This document shows, one piece after another, positions 1 through 12,415 of a stretch of DNA of 64,000 bases. Under the pieces are notes generated by a model. It was not told where the DNA came from and searched no databases. It saw only the letters and a list, made by a program, of their open reading frames with translations. The stretch is from Theobroma cacao (Eukaryota; Streptophyta; Magnoliopsida; Malvales; Malvaceae). The translations under genes were made by a program, and so were the position numbers. Within the stretch, counting starts at the first letter, position 1; each line of letters starts with the position of its first letter. The stretch is from assembly GCF_000208745.1 (NCBI RefSeq), contig NC_030852.1, forward strand, positions 28,624,314 through 28,688,313, read 5' to 3'.

Positions 1-150
1 CTTTCGTCGATTAAGAATCGAGTTAATAGGTCACCAATCACACCTAGATAAAAAAAAAAAAAAGATTGGTGACGACTCCCACACCTTTGAGATTTTTAAT
101 TTTCGCCCGCGTCTGGCGGACGGGTTTCCGGACCCGCACGTCACGACAGA
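1..150. mobile_element. Possible LTR-retroelement fragment with inverted repeat
   Basis: The first 150 bases contain a perfect 10-base inverted repeat (GTCACCAATC at 30-39, GATTGGTGAC at 64-73) around an A-rich loop. A GGTGACGACTCC stretch and an unusually GC-rich run (about 105-148) follow. This kind of sequence occurs near LTR ends of plant Gypsy elements, but no LTR pair, primer-binding site or coding domain is visible. The element, if real, is cut off by the window edge. The assignment is inference. Confidence 0.25.
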
Positions 151-3100
151 TAGACATGGAAGGTCTTCATGGAGACTGGAGGGAGTAGCATTTACAGTTA
201 CACCAAAAACATAGTACCAAGTATTTTCTATGTGAGCTGGAAATAAAAGGGAATGTGCACTGGAAGAAGGTTCGCTAAAGATTAGATAATTGCTTCATAA
301 AACATGAGATTGTGATCAAAGATGGGATATAATGTTAGTATTATATACTTGAAAGGAAGTCCCATCATTTTGTCACGTCTCAACTTAAAAAGTGGCCACG
401 TTTGAAGTGGCCTTTTGCAGGTTTTGCTTCTCCATGTTTTGACAGGTGGAGTCTTGAGAAGGGAGTTGGGGATTATGTTGGGGGCTGACATGTGATGGAT
501 TGGAATTAGATGAGTTTTATGGTTGAGTTGTAGCGGTTGGAAAAGAGTAGGGATAAAGTGGAAGGAAAAAGAAAGATAAGATAAAAAATTTTGAAAAAAA
601 AATTGGGTGAAAAATTCAGATTTGATAAAAAAAGGAATGGGTAAAGAAAAGGGTAAAAAAAAGAGATGGAGATCTGTACGAGAGAAAGGTAAGTCTGGGT
701 TGAGAAGGAGAAGCGGGAGGAAAAATTAGAAAAAAAACAAAAAGAAAAATTAAGAAAAACGAATGGGTGGTTTTTTTAATTTAATTTTTAATTGAGATTC
801 AATTTTTTGTAGTTTTTCTCTCTCTTTTTATTTTTTATTATTTAATTTTTATTGATTGTATTTATAATTTTATCTTTTTTATAACTTTTTTTATTACAAT
901 GCAAGAAATAACAAAAAAAAAATCCTAATAATGCATTATATAGACCTATTAGTAATAGTATTGCCTATACATGATAGCACTGTGAAAGATCAAATAAGTT
1001 CAAATTTGATAAAAAGTTCATTTTAAATAAGTTTAATACGTCATCACAATATCTTTTGACTTTTAAAAATTTATTTTTACACATTATAATGTAATTTGCA
1101 AATGATATTTTGATTATTTTTTGTTTTTAATGATTATCCTTATTAATGTAAATTAATGTCATACCTTATTCATATATAAAAAAATTGTACCCAACGTGTA
1201 GCATGGGCTACACTCTAGTAGTCTAAAAAGCAATATATCTTTTAAGTGGTTTAACCCAATGTAAATTTATAAATTAAATAAAGCTGATAAAAATCTACAC
1301 TCATTTTTAAAGATAAAATATTAGTATTAATTAAGTTCTTAATTAATTTTCTCTGATTATTTGTTCTTTTCTTTTAGAAATCTTGCTAAATATATATTTT
1401 TTTCAAAAAAATTTAAAGTAAGTATAATCACAGAATAACAGTCAAAACAAAAAACAACTAGTAATCGATACAACATCACATCCACTTGATGTGTATGAAA
1501 AAAAATTATATTTATATTGTCATAAAATCAAGCCATAAAACATACAAGCAATAGAATCATCACCCATAACAAGTTTAGCACCAAACTGGTGGACGACTTC
1601 TCTTGGCATAGAACGCTAGTTTTGGAGAAGGCATTGCCCTTGACAATAAGCAAAAGAATGTTGGGCAAAAAGCCTTTGGTAGCAATGACAAAAGAAAATA
1701 TCCCCTAATAACAATACGAGCTACAAAAGATCATAAAAGAGTTACAAAAAACCAAATTTTAACAACTAAAACACGTAAGCAATTCTGAAAGTAAAAACCC
1801 CAAAGTCGCAACATGCAATTAGTCCCAAACTGTCCAACCTTAACCTCATTAACTACTAAGGATCACAATAAGCTTCACAACCCTTCTCGAGCCTTCAACG
1901 TTCCACTGTATTAGAAAGAATAGAGCCCTACCATCTCCTACAAACTAGCTCAACAACAAACCAAAGCCACGATCAAGGTTTAATTGAAAAAATTGAAAAG
2001 TTGATAGCAAGGAGAAAAAAACCCCATTGACCTTGACAACTAATCACAAATATGAATGAAAAAGAAATCCCCCATCAACTTATCATGATTGTAGCGCTCA
2101 AGGTTCATCAGTCAAACACCAAGGTGCCATCGTAGCCTTGTCACCCACACCATACCTCAAAACTAGTGAAAACCCTTCCTTTACCCCACCCACAAAGTCC
2201 TTCAAGCAAGAGATTAAGAACGGAAACAATCCCAGACCACATGAAAATTTTACAAGCAAAGTCCTTCCTTTTGAAAACCCCCACCACAATGACCCACAAA
2301 CATCCCAAGTCTCAAAACCCTTTTCACTTGAAACTATCTCCACCCTCAAAAAAATAGACAAGAAAAAAAAACATCAACCTCATGCAACTATGTCCTAAAC
2401 ATTCACCTCCCTTTTTCCCTTATTAATCTATGAACCCAAAACAAAAGCATGAAAATTCCATACACAAATCAATGAAACAGCAAGATCCATCACATAGGAA
2501 AAAAAGCACACTTATATATTGATGCCTCCCAAGAAAGCAAACTTTTTAGATGGAGCAATGTTTTTTCTTTTATCTTTTCTTCTCTTTTTTTTTCTTTTTT
2601 CCTTTCTCTCTCTTTTTTTAATAAAATTATTCTATTATCCTTATTTTCTAATACAACACAAATACTCAAAGGGCTTTCATATGAAACTCGCCTTATTAAA
2701 ATCCTACACCTATCTCTAGGTACAACTTAACTCTATGAACAAGTCATGAATAAAGCTCAAAACCCTTGGTGGCTCCGTACCAAACTCAAAAACATAAAAA
2801 AAAAAAACAAAATACATTATGGCTAAAAGACTAAGAAAGAAAAAGCTTCCCCCCCCTCCCCTCTCCTCCCCTTTCCTTTAGTCAAGAGAACACAACAAAC
2901 AAAAAGTCCTTACCCTCGCAACAAAAAAACCTTTATTTTATGCACAATCCCTCTACATTCCAAAGCAATCCCTTCCAAGACAATCCACAAAATCATGCAG
3001 TCTCATAAACAATAAAATCATAAATCACTAATTTAAAAGATGAAAAACAAACCCTTTTGAAAAGAATCAAATAAGAACAAAGGTGAAGAAGAAGCAAAAA

Positions 3101-3489
3101 GCACAATTCTCTCACCCAAGGCAAAAAACCTATCCTCTTTAAGAAAAATAGGTGAAAGAGAAAAGTGTTACTCCTATGCCTCATGCGTTTCAAAATTTCT
3201 TCAATCAAGTAAAAAATTTTTAATCTTTTTTCTTTTATTTTTCATTTTTCCCTTCTTTTTTCTCTTTCTCTCTTTTTAGTTTTCCTTCTTTCCTTCATGC
3301 CTTCAACTTTTCCTACATTTAAAATGAAAAATTATTAAGAAAGAAAGAGAAGGCATGCCATTTTTAAGACCTACACAACACTAATGGTAGGAAAGAGTTA
3401 AAACATCATCCATGAAAAACATCACTATTAAGTTACTAAAAAGAAAAACTCCCCCTTTCTATCACCATTCACTCGGTATCACCCTCCAA
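151..3489. other. AT-rich intergenic DNA, no supported gene
   Basis: This stretch is AT-rich and full of homopolymer runs. Short open frames occur (for example 2098-2398 on both strands), but they have low-complexity composition, no recognisable domain and no convincing start or splice context. Long pyrimidine-rich tracts lie at about 2560-2630 and 3215-3290. The second could be the A-rich tail side of the minus-strand LINE that follows. A Helitron-like terminus is listed separately. Confidence 0.6.
1196..1219 (+). mobile_element. Helitron-like 3' terminus
   Basis: A perfect 7-bp hairpin (GTGTAGC at 1196-1202, loop ATGG, GCTACAC at 1207-1213) is followed after one base by CTAGT (1215-1219). 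A hairpin just before CTRR and a flanking T is the signature of Helitron 3' ends. Upstream sequence is AT-rich, as expected of a non-autonomous copy. No Rep/helicase is seen and the 5' TC end was not located, so the element length is unknown. Confidence 0.4.
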
Positions 3490-6150
3490 TTAGTCCAACA
3501 TTAGTACCAAATCTCCCTCACTATAAAGGCTTGACTTTGTCAGGTCATTTGCCATCTCATTTGTTCCCCTAGGGATTTTTCTAACCTGTTGTTCACCTAA
3601 CCTTATCTGTACGCCCACTAGACCTAGAAGCTCTTTCGTCAACCTCCATGGTGCTTTACTTGAATCTAGTACACATCTCACATTTATCGAGTCACTCTCA
3701 ATTATCAATGACTGGTTCTCCACCCATTTCGAGACACCAAACAATTTAAAAGCCTCCTTAATCACTAGTACTTCAGTCGTGTTGACCTCAATGACCTCTA
3801 CTAGTTTTGAAAACATTAATTTTATTGCTCTTTTCTTATCCTTCAACACTCCACCAATGGCTGCTAGGCCTAGGCTCTCCTTCACAGCCCTATCAACAAT
3901 AAACTTAAGCCAACCTCTAGAAGGTGACTTCCAATTTGTAACCATTCTTTCTTTGTTTCAGGGGCTTTGCGGTTTGTTTATTTTTGGGCATCTCATAATC
4001 TCCGTCACTTTTCCTAAGTTTCTTGACCATCGTGCCTTTGCACATCATGCAACTTTTATCCTAACGATATCTAAACATTGCTCATTATCCCACACTTTGC
4101 CTTGAAAAATCGCCTCATTCCTTATTAACCAAATGCACTAGGTAATGACGAAGAACGCCAGTCGCCACAATCTTTTATCACCTTTGTGCAATAGTTCATT
4201 CCAATCAAGGAAAAATTGAACTACCTTGTCTTGCGTCGCCCAACTAATACCCCATTGCCTAATCCACCTCGTCCAAATCTTCCAACTCTCTGTACATCCA
4301 AAAAATTGATGATCACTTACTCCTTACTATCTCTACACAAAACGCACACTATTGAGTTAGTCCAGAGTAACCTCTTCTTGGCCAACTTTGCCTTAACTAC
4401 AATTCTACCCCTAAAAATCCTCCAACAAATTATCTCAATCTTCATCGAAGCTATTCTGTACCACAACTTCTTTTAATTATCCCTTACATTCTTGTTTCTT
4501 GCTACCATCGATCTGCAGTAAGAGCTCATTAAATACTCTACACTCAATCTCCATTTCTAGATAACTGTATCCTCATATTCCTCCACCATTAGGTTCTCAC
4601 TTATAGCCTTTATGAAACTATCCCATTGTTCCACTTCCCATTCAAACAAGCAGTGTTTTAGCTCTATTTGCCATTTCCATTCCCCTTCTACCCACTAACA
4701 ATACTCCGTAACTTTACTTGTCTTATTCTCTATTAATGCATATATCCTAAGAAAAGCTTGCCTCAGAGTTAGTCTTTTTAACCATTCGTCATCCAAAAAT
4801 CAAGCCATTCCTCTTTCCCCAAAATGAAACCAAGCCCTTCCCATAAGATTGAGCTACCTTTTCCATCCTCTCTGATAGGTTTGACTATGTTCTTCCAAAT
4901 GAAAGATTGCTTATTCAACCTTCATGACCATGGAAGCAAAGCTCGTGGGTCATTATCATTTTTATCAATAATAACCTTTCTCTATAGAATGTCCCTTTCA
5001 TTCCCGTATTTCCATATCCACTTATTGAGCAAAGTTGAATTTCTTGTTTAAAAGTCAACCCAACCTAACGCTCTAAACTCTTTATACATACAAATCGACC
5101 CTTAATCCACATAATGGATTTTTCTCTCATCTGTCGCCCTATTCCACAGAAATTTTTACTGCTTTTATTTTAACTCCTGGTTTACCGTTATCGACTTCCT
5201 AAATAATGACATATAAAAGGTAGGCAAACTCATTATAACCGATCTAATGAGGGTAACTCTACCTCTTAATGACAGCAATCTACATTTCCACCATGTTAAC
5301 CTACTTTCAAACCTTTCCACTACTAGTCTTCACATCTTTTTGAACTAGTTTTAACTCTTAATGGCAAACCTAGGTACCTAGAAGGGAACTTTTCCATCTT
5401 ACAGTCGATCTTGCCTGCCCACTCTACAATATCTCTTCTTCCAGGCCTATCTTAAAAAGGCTACTCTTTTGAAAATTAATCCTAAAACCTAAAATCAATT
5501 AGAAACACCTCAGTATCTTTCTCACGTTCCTAATTGATTCCCACTTTAGCTTGAATATTATTGTTCTATCATAAGCAAATTGCAAAAGTGACATAACTAG
5601 CCCTCTATTGCTTCTGTCAATTCCTTTGCATACTCCCAACTTAATTACCTCACTCATTAGGACATTGAAAGTTTTTGTGGCACAATTTAATAGGAAAAGA
5701 GATAGTGGACAGCCTTGTCGTTACCCCTTCGTTATCCTAAACTGTCTGGTGGGAACTCCATTAACCAACACTAATATCCTAGCCGTTAATATACAAGCTC
5801 TAACCCCACACCTCCATTTCCTTCCAAATCCCATTTTTCCATACACAAAATCTAAAAACTCCTAGCTAACTGTATCATAGGCTTTCTTAAAATCTACTTT
5901 GAAAAATGGCCTCCCATTCTTATCCCTCCTCATGTCATCCACAACTTCATTAATTATAAAAGCATAGTCCACAAGTTGTCTCTTTTTTGTGAAAGTGAAG
6001 TGTTGGTTACCTACCACCTCCCCTGTAGCCAACCTTAACCTATTAGGTAACACCTTAGTAATGATCTTGTAGATACTTTCTACTAGGCTTATAGGTCGGT
6101 AGTCCTTAATGCTTTTTGAGGTTTTACACTTAGATATAAGGGTAATGAAA
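3490..6150 (-). mobile_element. Degenerate non-LTR retrotransposon (LINE), RT plus RNase H remnants
   Basis: Read on the minus strand, domains appear in LINE order. A reverse transcriptase start lies at about 6053-5862 (VDFKKAYDTVS, the usual first catalytic Asp block). It continues through stop codons to FRITKG, a stop, then RQGCPLS (about 5750-5700), and to a decayed catalytic box reading FAYD instead of FADD (about 5580). A region of about 4470-4100 fits the zinc-knuckle linker. An RNase H-like domain lies at 3945-3490, with GWLKFIVD, IESDS and a terminal MANDLTKSS. Several in-frame stops and the mutated box show that it is dead. It looks 5'-truncated near 6150. Exact ends and target-site duplications were not found. 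Confidence 0.85.
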
Positions 6151-9100
6151 ATGACATACCGAACAAATAATTAAAAATAAAAAGACTAAAATAAATATTA
6201 AAAATAAATAAGAAAGATATTATTAGTTATAAAAGAAAAGTATATAATATACTTTAATGAATTCCTGTCATCTTAAAGATAACAATAGGTTAGGCCATTC
6301 AATCTAGTGTTCATCAATAATCTATGTTCCACAACCTCTACCCAACAAAATTTGATTTTATAAAAGAATTTCTGACTGCCAAGTCGCTCCTCTATTGTAA
6401 GCTTCTATACATATCGCATCTTTAAAAGTGTTTCTGATACGAAGATTACTTATATAAAAGTATCTTTTCACTTGAAAAATTAGCTGACGTGTTATATTTT
6501 AATACTTATCTAACAAAAAATATAATTTAATTGATAATAAAAAAGTAATAAAATTATTAATTTATTATATTATTAAAAGTATATGGATTTATCACTTTTA
6601 ATTAACAATTTTAGACTGGACACTTGTATATAAATGGATTGAAGTTTTAGTGATCCGAAAGGCGGATGAGGGATAACTCACTCTTGTTCTTGGTATGTTA
6701 AACACAGTAGTGTTGCCTCCTACTCCTGTGGCCATAGCCCATAAGCAAATTAATTCATTTCTAGGCTTAATGGGCTCTGTAAAATGGGTGGGGAGTTTGC
6801 TGCATAAAGCCGGCTACAAAAGTCATGCCTAGTAAAAGTCAACCAGTTTAAACCTGGCTAAAAGTCAACAAGCTCTGTGAGCTGGTTTTAAAATGTTAAT
6901 TAATTAATTCTATAGTATCCCTAAATCCAATTAATTAGAAACTTGAATTGACTTGGAATTTAGATTAATTTAAACTTAGAACTATTTAGACGATCTACAA
7001 TAACCCAAGTAATATCCACTTAAAATTTGAATTAACCTCATGAACTTGAGATCTCTAACAAAGTAAATTTTAAAAAATTAGAACAATTTGCTCAAATCAC
7101 ACTTGAACTTCAAACAATTTCTTTGCTGATCACTTTCAGAGCATTGTGCTTTCCAATTATATGCGTTTCACCTTGATTTGACAACGAAGAAAATAAGAAG
7201 TGGTTAGGAGAGTTTAGGGTCAATGCCTCACAAATGATGTTTAATAGAAGATTTATTAATAAATAGCATAACTAATTTGTATAAAACTTTTAAATAAGCT
7301 CTAACAGATACAAGGCTTTGATTGATTAGTATAAACCGAAAAGAAAATGACACCCCAACACAGGAAGTAAGACATGAGGAATTGGTTAAGAGAGTTTAGG
7401 GTCAATGGCTCACAAAATAATGTTCAATTGAAGAATTGGTAAATAAATAGCATATGTATAATTTTTTTTAGGGAGGTGTATGATAGTTTGTTGCTGCAGG
7501 TCACGTATCTCTCACTTGCGAGCTAATTGTTACAATAATTCAATTTTAATTGCAGGTAGGCCAAATGTGAAAAATATAGTTGGGAAACCGTCTTATACAT
7601 AATTAGTTAAAATAAAACTTATTTCAGATATTAATTAGAATATAATTAACATTGTGAAAAGAAAATCATCATTTTTTTAAAAATAAATTTTACATAAATC
7701 TTTTGTAAAATGACATTTTCTCATGTAATATTTTAAAGATATAATTCCTTTTTTTTTAGTTTTTTTAATGATAATAAAATAATGAATAACCAAGTTTTGA
7801 ATTTCTGAAACAAGTGGAAGTAAGTTACGATAAGTAAAATGGAGAGGAGAGCAATATCCTGGTTTGAGAGATAGAGATAATTTACTCCGGGGTGATTGAG
7901 TTACGTGTTTAGGTTGGTGGCATTGAGTGAAAACTCCGCTCAACATGGCTTTCCAAACCATAATTATTTTGGAAAGTTCTTATCCCTGACACGAATTTCC
8001 CACTCCTTCCATTTTGCCACAATGCCACCATAAACACTGACACAAGCATTCCCATCGGACTCTTGTGAGAAACACAATAATTGAATGGATTTTCAAAGCC
8101 AGCAAAATGGTTTGGGAATTAGAAGGCTGTTGGCTACTGGTACTGGGTGGTTAAAACTTTGTATTTGACAATAAGAAAGTGAGGAGATCTATAGAAAGTG
8201 AGAAAAATCATAAAAGAAACTCAAAAGATGTTTAGTTTTTTTTTTAATTAAATAAACAACTAAAAAATATTAAAAAAAGTTTTTTATTATTTTTTATAAA
8301 AAAATTAATTAAAAATTTAACGCAATTACTTTTTAAGAATTGAAGTAAAACTCAAAATTTGATGCAAAAATAAAATAATCTCAAGATATTATGTGAAAAA
8401 TGTTATATTTATGTGAGAGACAAGTAAAAAGAAATAAAAAGAACACGTAACTCGTACACGAATAAAGATCATAATCACTCTCAAAAGAGAAACTACCCTT
8501 TAAACAATTATTTAAATCTAACAAAAAAAGAAAAAAAAAACTACCCTTTAAGCAATTAAGCAGCATCTTATAATTTATGATTGTTAATCTAAAATGATTT
8601 CACTGTATATGTATCTTACAATTTACACACCTTTTTTTTCCTAAAAAAAATCAAGCTTGTTCCTTCATTGGCAATCTAGCTATATCGTTTTTACTAGTGA
8701 ACCGCAAATTATACTATGGGAATGGTTATTCCTCAGTTAATTTTTTTCTGAACGTTAATTACTTAGTTAAAGACTCTAAATTAAAATAATTTTAAAATTA
8801 AAGAACAATATATGCCATTCGATAGTATTACGATATGTGTAGAATTCAGATCACTAGGGTCCATTAAGACAGGTCAGTAGAATGCGACCTTTCTTCCAAA
8901 CCAACCAATCAACCAGGTGGCATACGGAGGATTTAAAAAACCTTTTTTATCATTAAAAACATATATTAATCGACGTTTGGTGAAGGATAAATCCACAAAG
9001 ATATAGTTATGCAAATAAAAACAAATAACGTAGCATTACCTTCACTGGATGACAACAATTTAATTAATTTATGATTCTGCTCCATTTTTTGAGTGCTAAA

Positions 9101-9190
9101 TGGTCAAAGAAGAGGCTGCTAAGCAAATTGCTATTCATTAGACCTTTAAGTTTCACACATTTTTGTGTCTTGACCCGACCAAGGTTTCCC
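6151..9190. other. Intergenic, AT-rich, with one spaced direct repeat
   Basis: No gene could be supported here. The region has AT-rich tracts and a diverged direct repeat of about 72 bases at 7199-7270 and 7381-7454 (listed separately). Open frames at 7677-7961 and 8381-8566 are biased by A/T runs and match no family I recognise. The last few hundred bases form the promoter side of the BBE-like gene. Confidence 0.55.
7199..7454. repeat. Diverged direct repeat, two copies
   Basis: Copies at 7199-7270 and 7381-7454 share long blocks, including GAGAGTTTAGGGTCAATG, CTCACAAA and AAATAAATAGCATA, with scattered substitutions. The offset is about 182-184 bases. The intervening sequence is not repeated, so this is a spaced direct repeat or an old partial duplication. 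Confidence 0.7.
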
Positions 9191-9197
9191 ATGGATG

Positions 9198-9206
9198 CTA
9201 TAAATA
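9198..9206 (+). promoter_or_regulatory. TATA box of the BBE-like gene
   Basis: CTATAAATA lies 46 bases upstream of the ATG at 9252. This leaves room for a leader of only about 15-20 bases, with initiation near 9230-9240. It is the only good TATA element close to this start. Confidence 0.65.
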
Positions 9207-9251
9207 AAGGTTACTCTTAACACATTCCTATGCAAACAACCAGCTCAAGAA

Positions 9252-10868
9252 ATGGGGGCTCCTCACATCTCAATGCTTCCAGTTCTTTTAGTTGTTCTCT
9301 TCTCATTGTCTGGGGCAACTTTAGCTGATTCTCATGACGATTTCCTTCATTGCCTTTCTCTTCATTCAGCAGACTCTGCTTCTATTTCTAAGGTCATTTT
9401 CACACAAAGTAATTCCTCATATTTACCTATTTTAGATGTTTCTATTCAAAATCTCAGGGTCTCCACATCGGCTACCCCTAAACCCTTTGTCATTGTAACC
9501 CCACTGCAAACATCCCATATCCAAACAACAATTTATTGTTCAAAAACACACAAGCTCGAAATTAGAATTCGAAGTGGTGGTCATGATTTTGAAGGTCTTT
9601 CTTATGTTTCTGAAGTTCCATTTATCATTCTTGATCTGGTTAATTTTAGATCGATTGAGGTTGACACCAAAAATAAAGTTGCATGGGTTGAATCTGGTGC
9701 GACTATTGGTGAATTTTATTACAGAATTGTTGAAAAAAGTAAAACTCTTGCCTTCCCAGCCGGTGTTTGTCACACTATCGGTGTTGGTGGGCATTTTAGT
9801 GGGGGAGGTTATGGCATATTGATGCGGAAATATGGACTTGCTGCTGATCATGTAATTGATGCTCACTTAATTGATGTTAATGGAAGAATTCTGGACCGAA
9901 AATCCATGGGTGAGGATTTATTTTGGGCCATTCGAGGAGGTGGAGGAAATACCTTCGGAGTTGTTCTCGCTTGGAAGGTAAAGCTAGTTCCCGTCCCAGA
10001 AGTTGTGACTGTTTTCACAGTCAACAAGACCTTAGAACAAAACGCAACCAAAATTCTTCATCGTTGGCAACACATTGGTCACAAGCTTCCTGATGATCTA
10101 TTCACGGATGTCACGATAACGAAGGTAAATTCCAGTCAAGTAGGGAAGAAAACAATTCAAGCTGCTTTCAAAGCCTTGTATCTTGGTGGGATTGATGAGC
10201 TAATTCCATTGATACAAGACAGGTTTCCTGAGCTCGGATTAGTAAAACAAGACTGCATTGAAATGAGTTGGGTTGAGTCAGTTCTCTACTTTGGTGGAGT
10301 TTCAAGAGAACGTCTGGATATTTTGCTTGACAGGAATGCTCTCCCAAAACAAACTTTCAAAGCAAAATCTGACTACGTGAAGGAACCAATTCCTGAAAGT
10401 GGATTGGAGGGGATATGGGAAAAGTTTTTTGAGAAAGAGGCAGAAATCGCTTTTATGATGATGGTAGCTTTTGGAGGGAAAATGGATGAAATTCCAGAGG
10501 CTGCACTTCCATATCCGCATAGAGCTGGCAACTTGTACCAAGCCTCGTACCTTGTGGCCTGGTCAAAAGAAGAAAATGCAGAATCTCAAAAGTACATAAG
10601 TTGGATCAGGAGACTTTACAGTTATATGACCACTTACGTTTCAAAATCTCCGCGAGAAGCATATTTTAATTACAGAGATCTAGATATTGGAACCAATAAC
10701 GTCGGCTACACAAGTTATGCACAAGCTAGCATTTGGGGTTTGAAATATTTTAAGAATAACTTCAACAGATTGGTACATGTAAAGACCATGGTTGATCCTG
10801 AAAATTTCTTTAAGAATGAACAAAGTATCCCTCCTCTTTCATCTTCGCCGAAGAACAAGGGTCCCTAG
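9252..10868 (+). CDS. Berberine bridge enzyme-like FAD-linked oxidase
   Basis: Single-exon 538-residue protein of the plant BBE-like family. These are secreted flavoprotein oxidases or dehydrogenases acting on alkaloids, monolignols or oligosaccharides; the substrate cannot be told from sequence. Residues 1-25 form a signal peptide ending SGATLA. The FAD-binding PCMH domain spans about 74-250. His111 in SGGHDFEG and Cys173 in GVCHTIGVGG are the two covalent FAD attachment sites of the bicovalent subgroup. Cys34 and Cys96 fit the conserved disulfide. The BBE C-terminal domain carries NYRDLDIG at 473-480. Two positions depart from the common pattern: GGHDF instead of GGHDY (Phe113), and YQASY (429-433) where YKIQY is usual. 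Length and lack of introns are normal for the family. Possible AATAAA poly(A) signals lie at 10900 and 10930. The next gene is unrelated. Confidence 0.95.
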   Translation: MGAPHISMLPVLLVVLFSLSGATLADSHDDFLHCLSLHSADSASISKVIFTQSNSSYLPILDVSIQNLRVSTSATPKPFVIVTPLQTSHIQTTIYCSKTHKLEIRIRSGGHDFEGLSYVSEVPFIILDLVNFRSIEVDTKNKVAWVESGATIGEFYYRIVEKSKTLAFPAGVCHTIGVGGHFSGGGYGILMRKYGLAADHVIDAHLIDVNGRILDRKSMGEDLFWAIRGGGGNTFGVVLAWKVKLVPVPEVVTVFTVNKTLEQNATKILHRWQHIGHKLPDDLFTDVTITKVNSSQVGKKTIQAAFKALYLGGIDELIPLIQDRFPELGLVKQDCIEMSWVESVLYFGGVSRERLDILLDRNALPKQTFKAKSDYVKEPIPESGLEGIWEKFFEKEAEIAFMMMVAFGGKMDEIPEAALPYPHRAGNLYQASYLVAWSKEENAESQKYISWIRRLYSYMTTYVSKSPREAYFNYRDLDIGTNNVGYTSYAQASIWGLKYFKNNFNRLVHVKTMVDPENFFKNEQSIPPLSSSPKNKGP

Positions 10869-12415
10869 AGTAAAAGCGTTCAGATTTCTGTTAAGCATGA
10901 ATAAAGATGTCAATGAAAAGTATATTGCAAATAAAGAGTTTCTCTGTTCCTATTTCTTCCATGACGAGATACATGCCAAGTCTAATAAATTATAACCTTA
11001 CCTTTGTTTTGCAGCAAACTTGGAGTAGTTTTTGTTTATCTTTTTTTTGGCTTTAAGTTTGACAGTATCAAACTGCCTCAGAATGTGTTAACAGAAGGCA
11101 GGGGCACAAGACCCCTGCATAATCAACAAACAGATTAAGTTTAACACAATACGCATACAACAGGCTCTGATGCATTTGGTATTTTTGGTATCTCTATCGG
11201 ATAGCTTGAGGGAAAGCTTAGGAATAACAGATGATTGTGCTCAAGGGATAAAACCACACCCTTTCCTCGTAGAGTCACCACAACCTCAGAGTCCAAGTTC
11301 CTCGGTGAAATTGGCAAAGTATAATGTTTCTTTCTAATAAGGCTAAATTTAGAGCTTCAGAATCCCCAAAGTTCAGCACAAGTACTCCGAATAATCTCTG
11401 CTTTTCCCAGGTTTTCATGAGGATGAGACACCTACGAATGTCTTAACCAGAAAAAGAAAATGCTCTTAGGACAGCACCAACCAATATGTTTACTAAGCTT
11501 TTTGTTAGACTCAGGATTGTAGATGATAGCATGAATTTCAGTAGCTTCAGAAACATTGATATCTAATTCTACTGTTAACAACTACTATAAATGTTCATGG
11601 CCTTGAGAAGAGATATAATATTGGGGGTTAAGAATTTGAGATGTGTGATGAAGGGTCAAGAAGTTTGCTGGTAGGCATATCTTACTCTTGCCACCTACTA
11701 TAGAATTTCCAGACATGACCTAGTTGTCAGAGGCTTTTTTTTCTCCTCCCTAGAATGAGTTTGTTTGAAGAATCAAAGAAAAACATAGTAGACTTTTTTA
11801 TTAAAAAAAGATCAAGATAAGATACTAGACTTAAATATCCAAAAACCTCACATGAAACAGAAATTGTTGAGTGGGGACAGACTTCCTTGGTATGATTGTG
11901 GACGGTCAGAAAGCTGAGACATCATCCAAATACAGAGTTCCACTACCAACCATACCCATAAAGAGTAGACAATTCGCTTATTAAAATTTTATAACAACAA
12001 AACTATTAACTTGAGATAATATTCAATATTCATTGACGACTTTAGTTTTATTCATTAATGGATGGTATACCGGCAGATTTTTTCTATTATAATTAACGGA
12101 CGTTATGTTATAACTACTAAGTTGGACTCCACAACCATGCACGAAAGCAAGTTGGAATAATCTTGATTGACTAGGCAAGGTGTAAAACTATTAATTAATA
12201 TGGTCATTCTTTCAATTGATTTATCCTTAAACAAAAACAAAAGAAAATGAAAAACAACAACATGGACATATAACAAAAATCCAACAACAAGGACATGGAC
12301 TTAAAAAAGAACTATAGCTACCCACCACAACCATTTTTCAATTTTTTAGACTTAAGCATACAAACGCGGAAAAGGTTGGAAATACAGATAAGGTACCTCC
12401 CTACCAGACTTTGAG
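10869..12415. other. Intergenic region with weak coding-like debris
   Basis: No intact gene is seen. On the minus strand between about 11700 and 11150, short readable stretches are interrupted by stops and match no family I can name, so this may be an old pseudogene or chance. The remainder is AT-rich spacer containing the 3' regions of the BBE-like gene (+) and the SIS gene (-). Confidence 0.5.

Noticed and set aside
2098..2398. Overlapping open frames on both strands
   Set aside because: Low-complexity translation on both strands, no family match, no promoter or splice context.
11150..11700. Coding-like stretches on the minus strand between BBE-like and SIS genes
   Set aside because: Stops every few dozen codons and no recognisable motif; could be chance or a very old relic.
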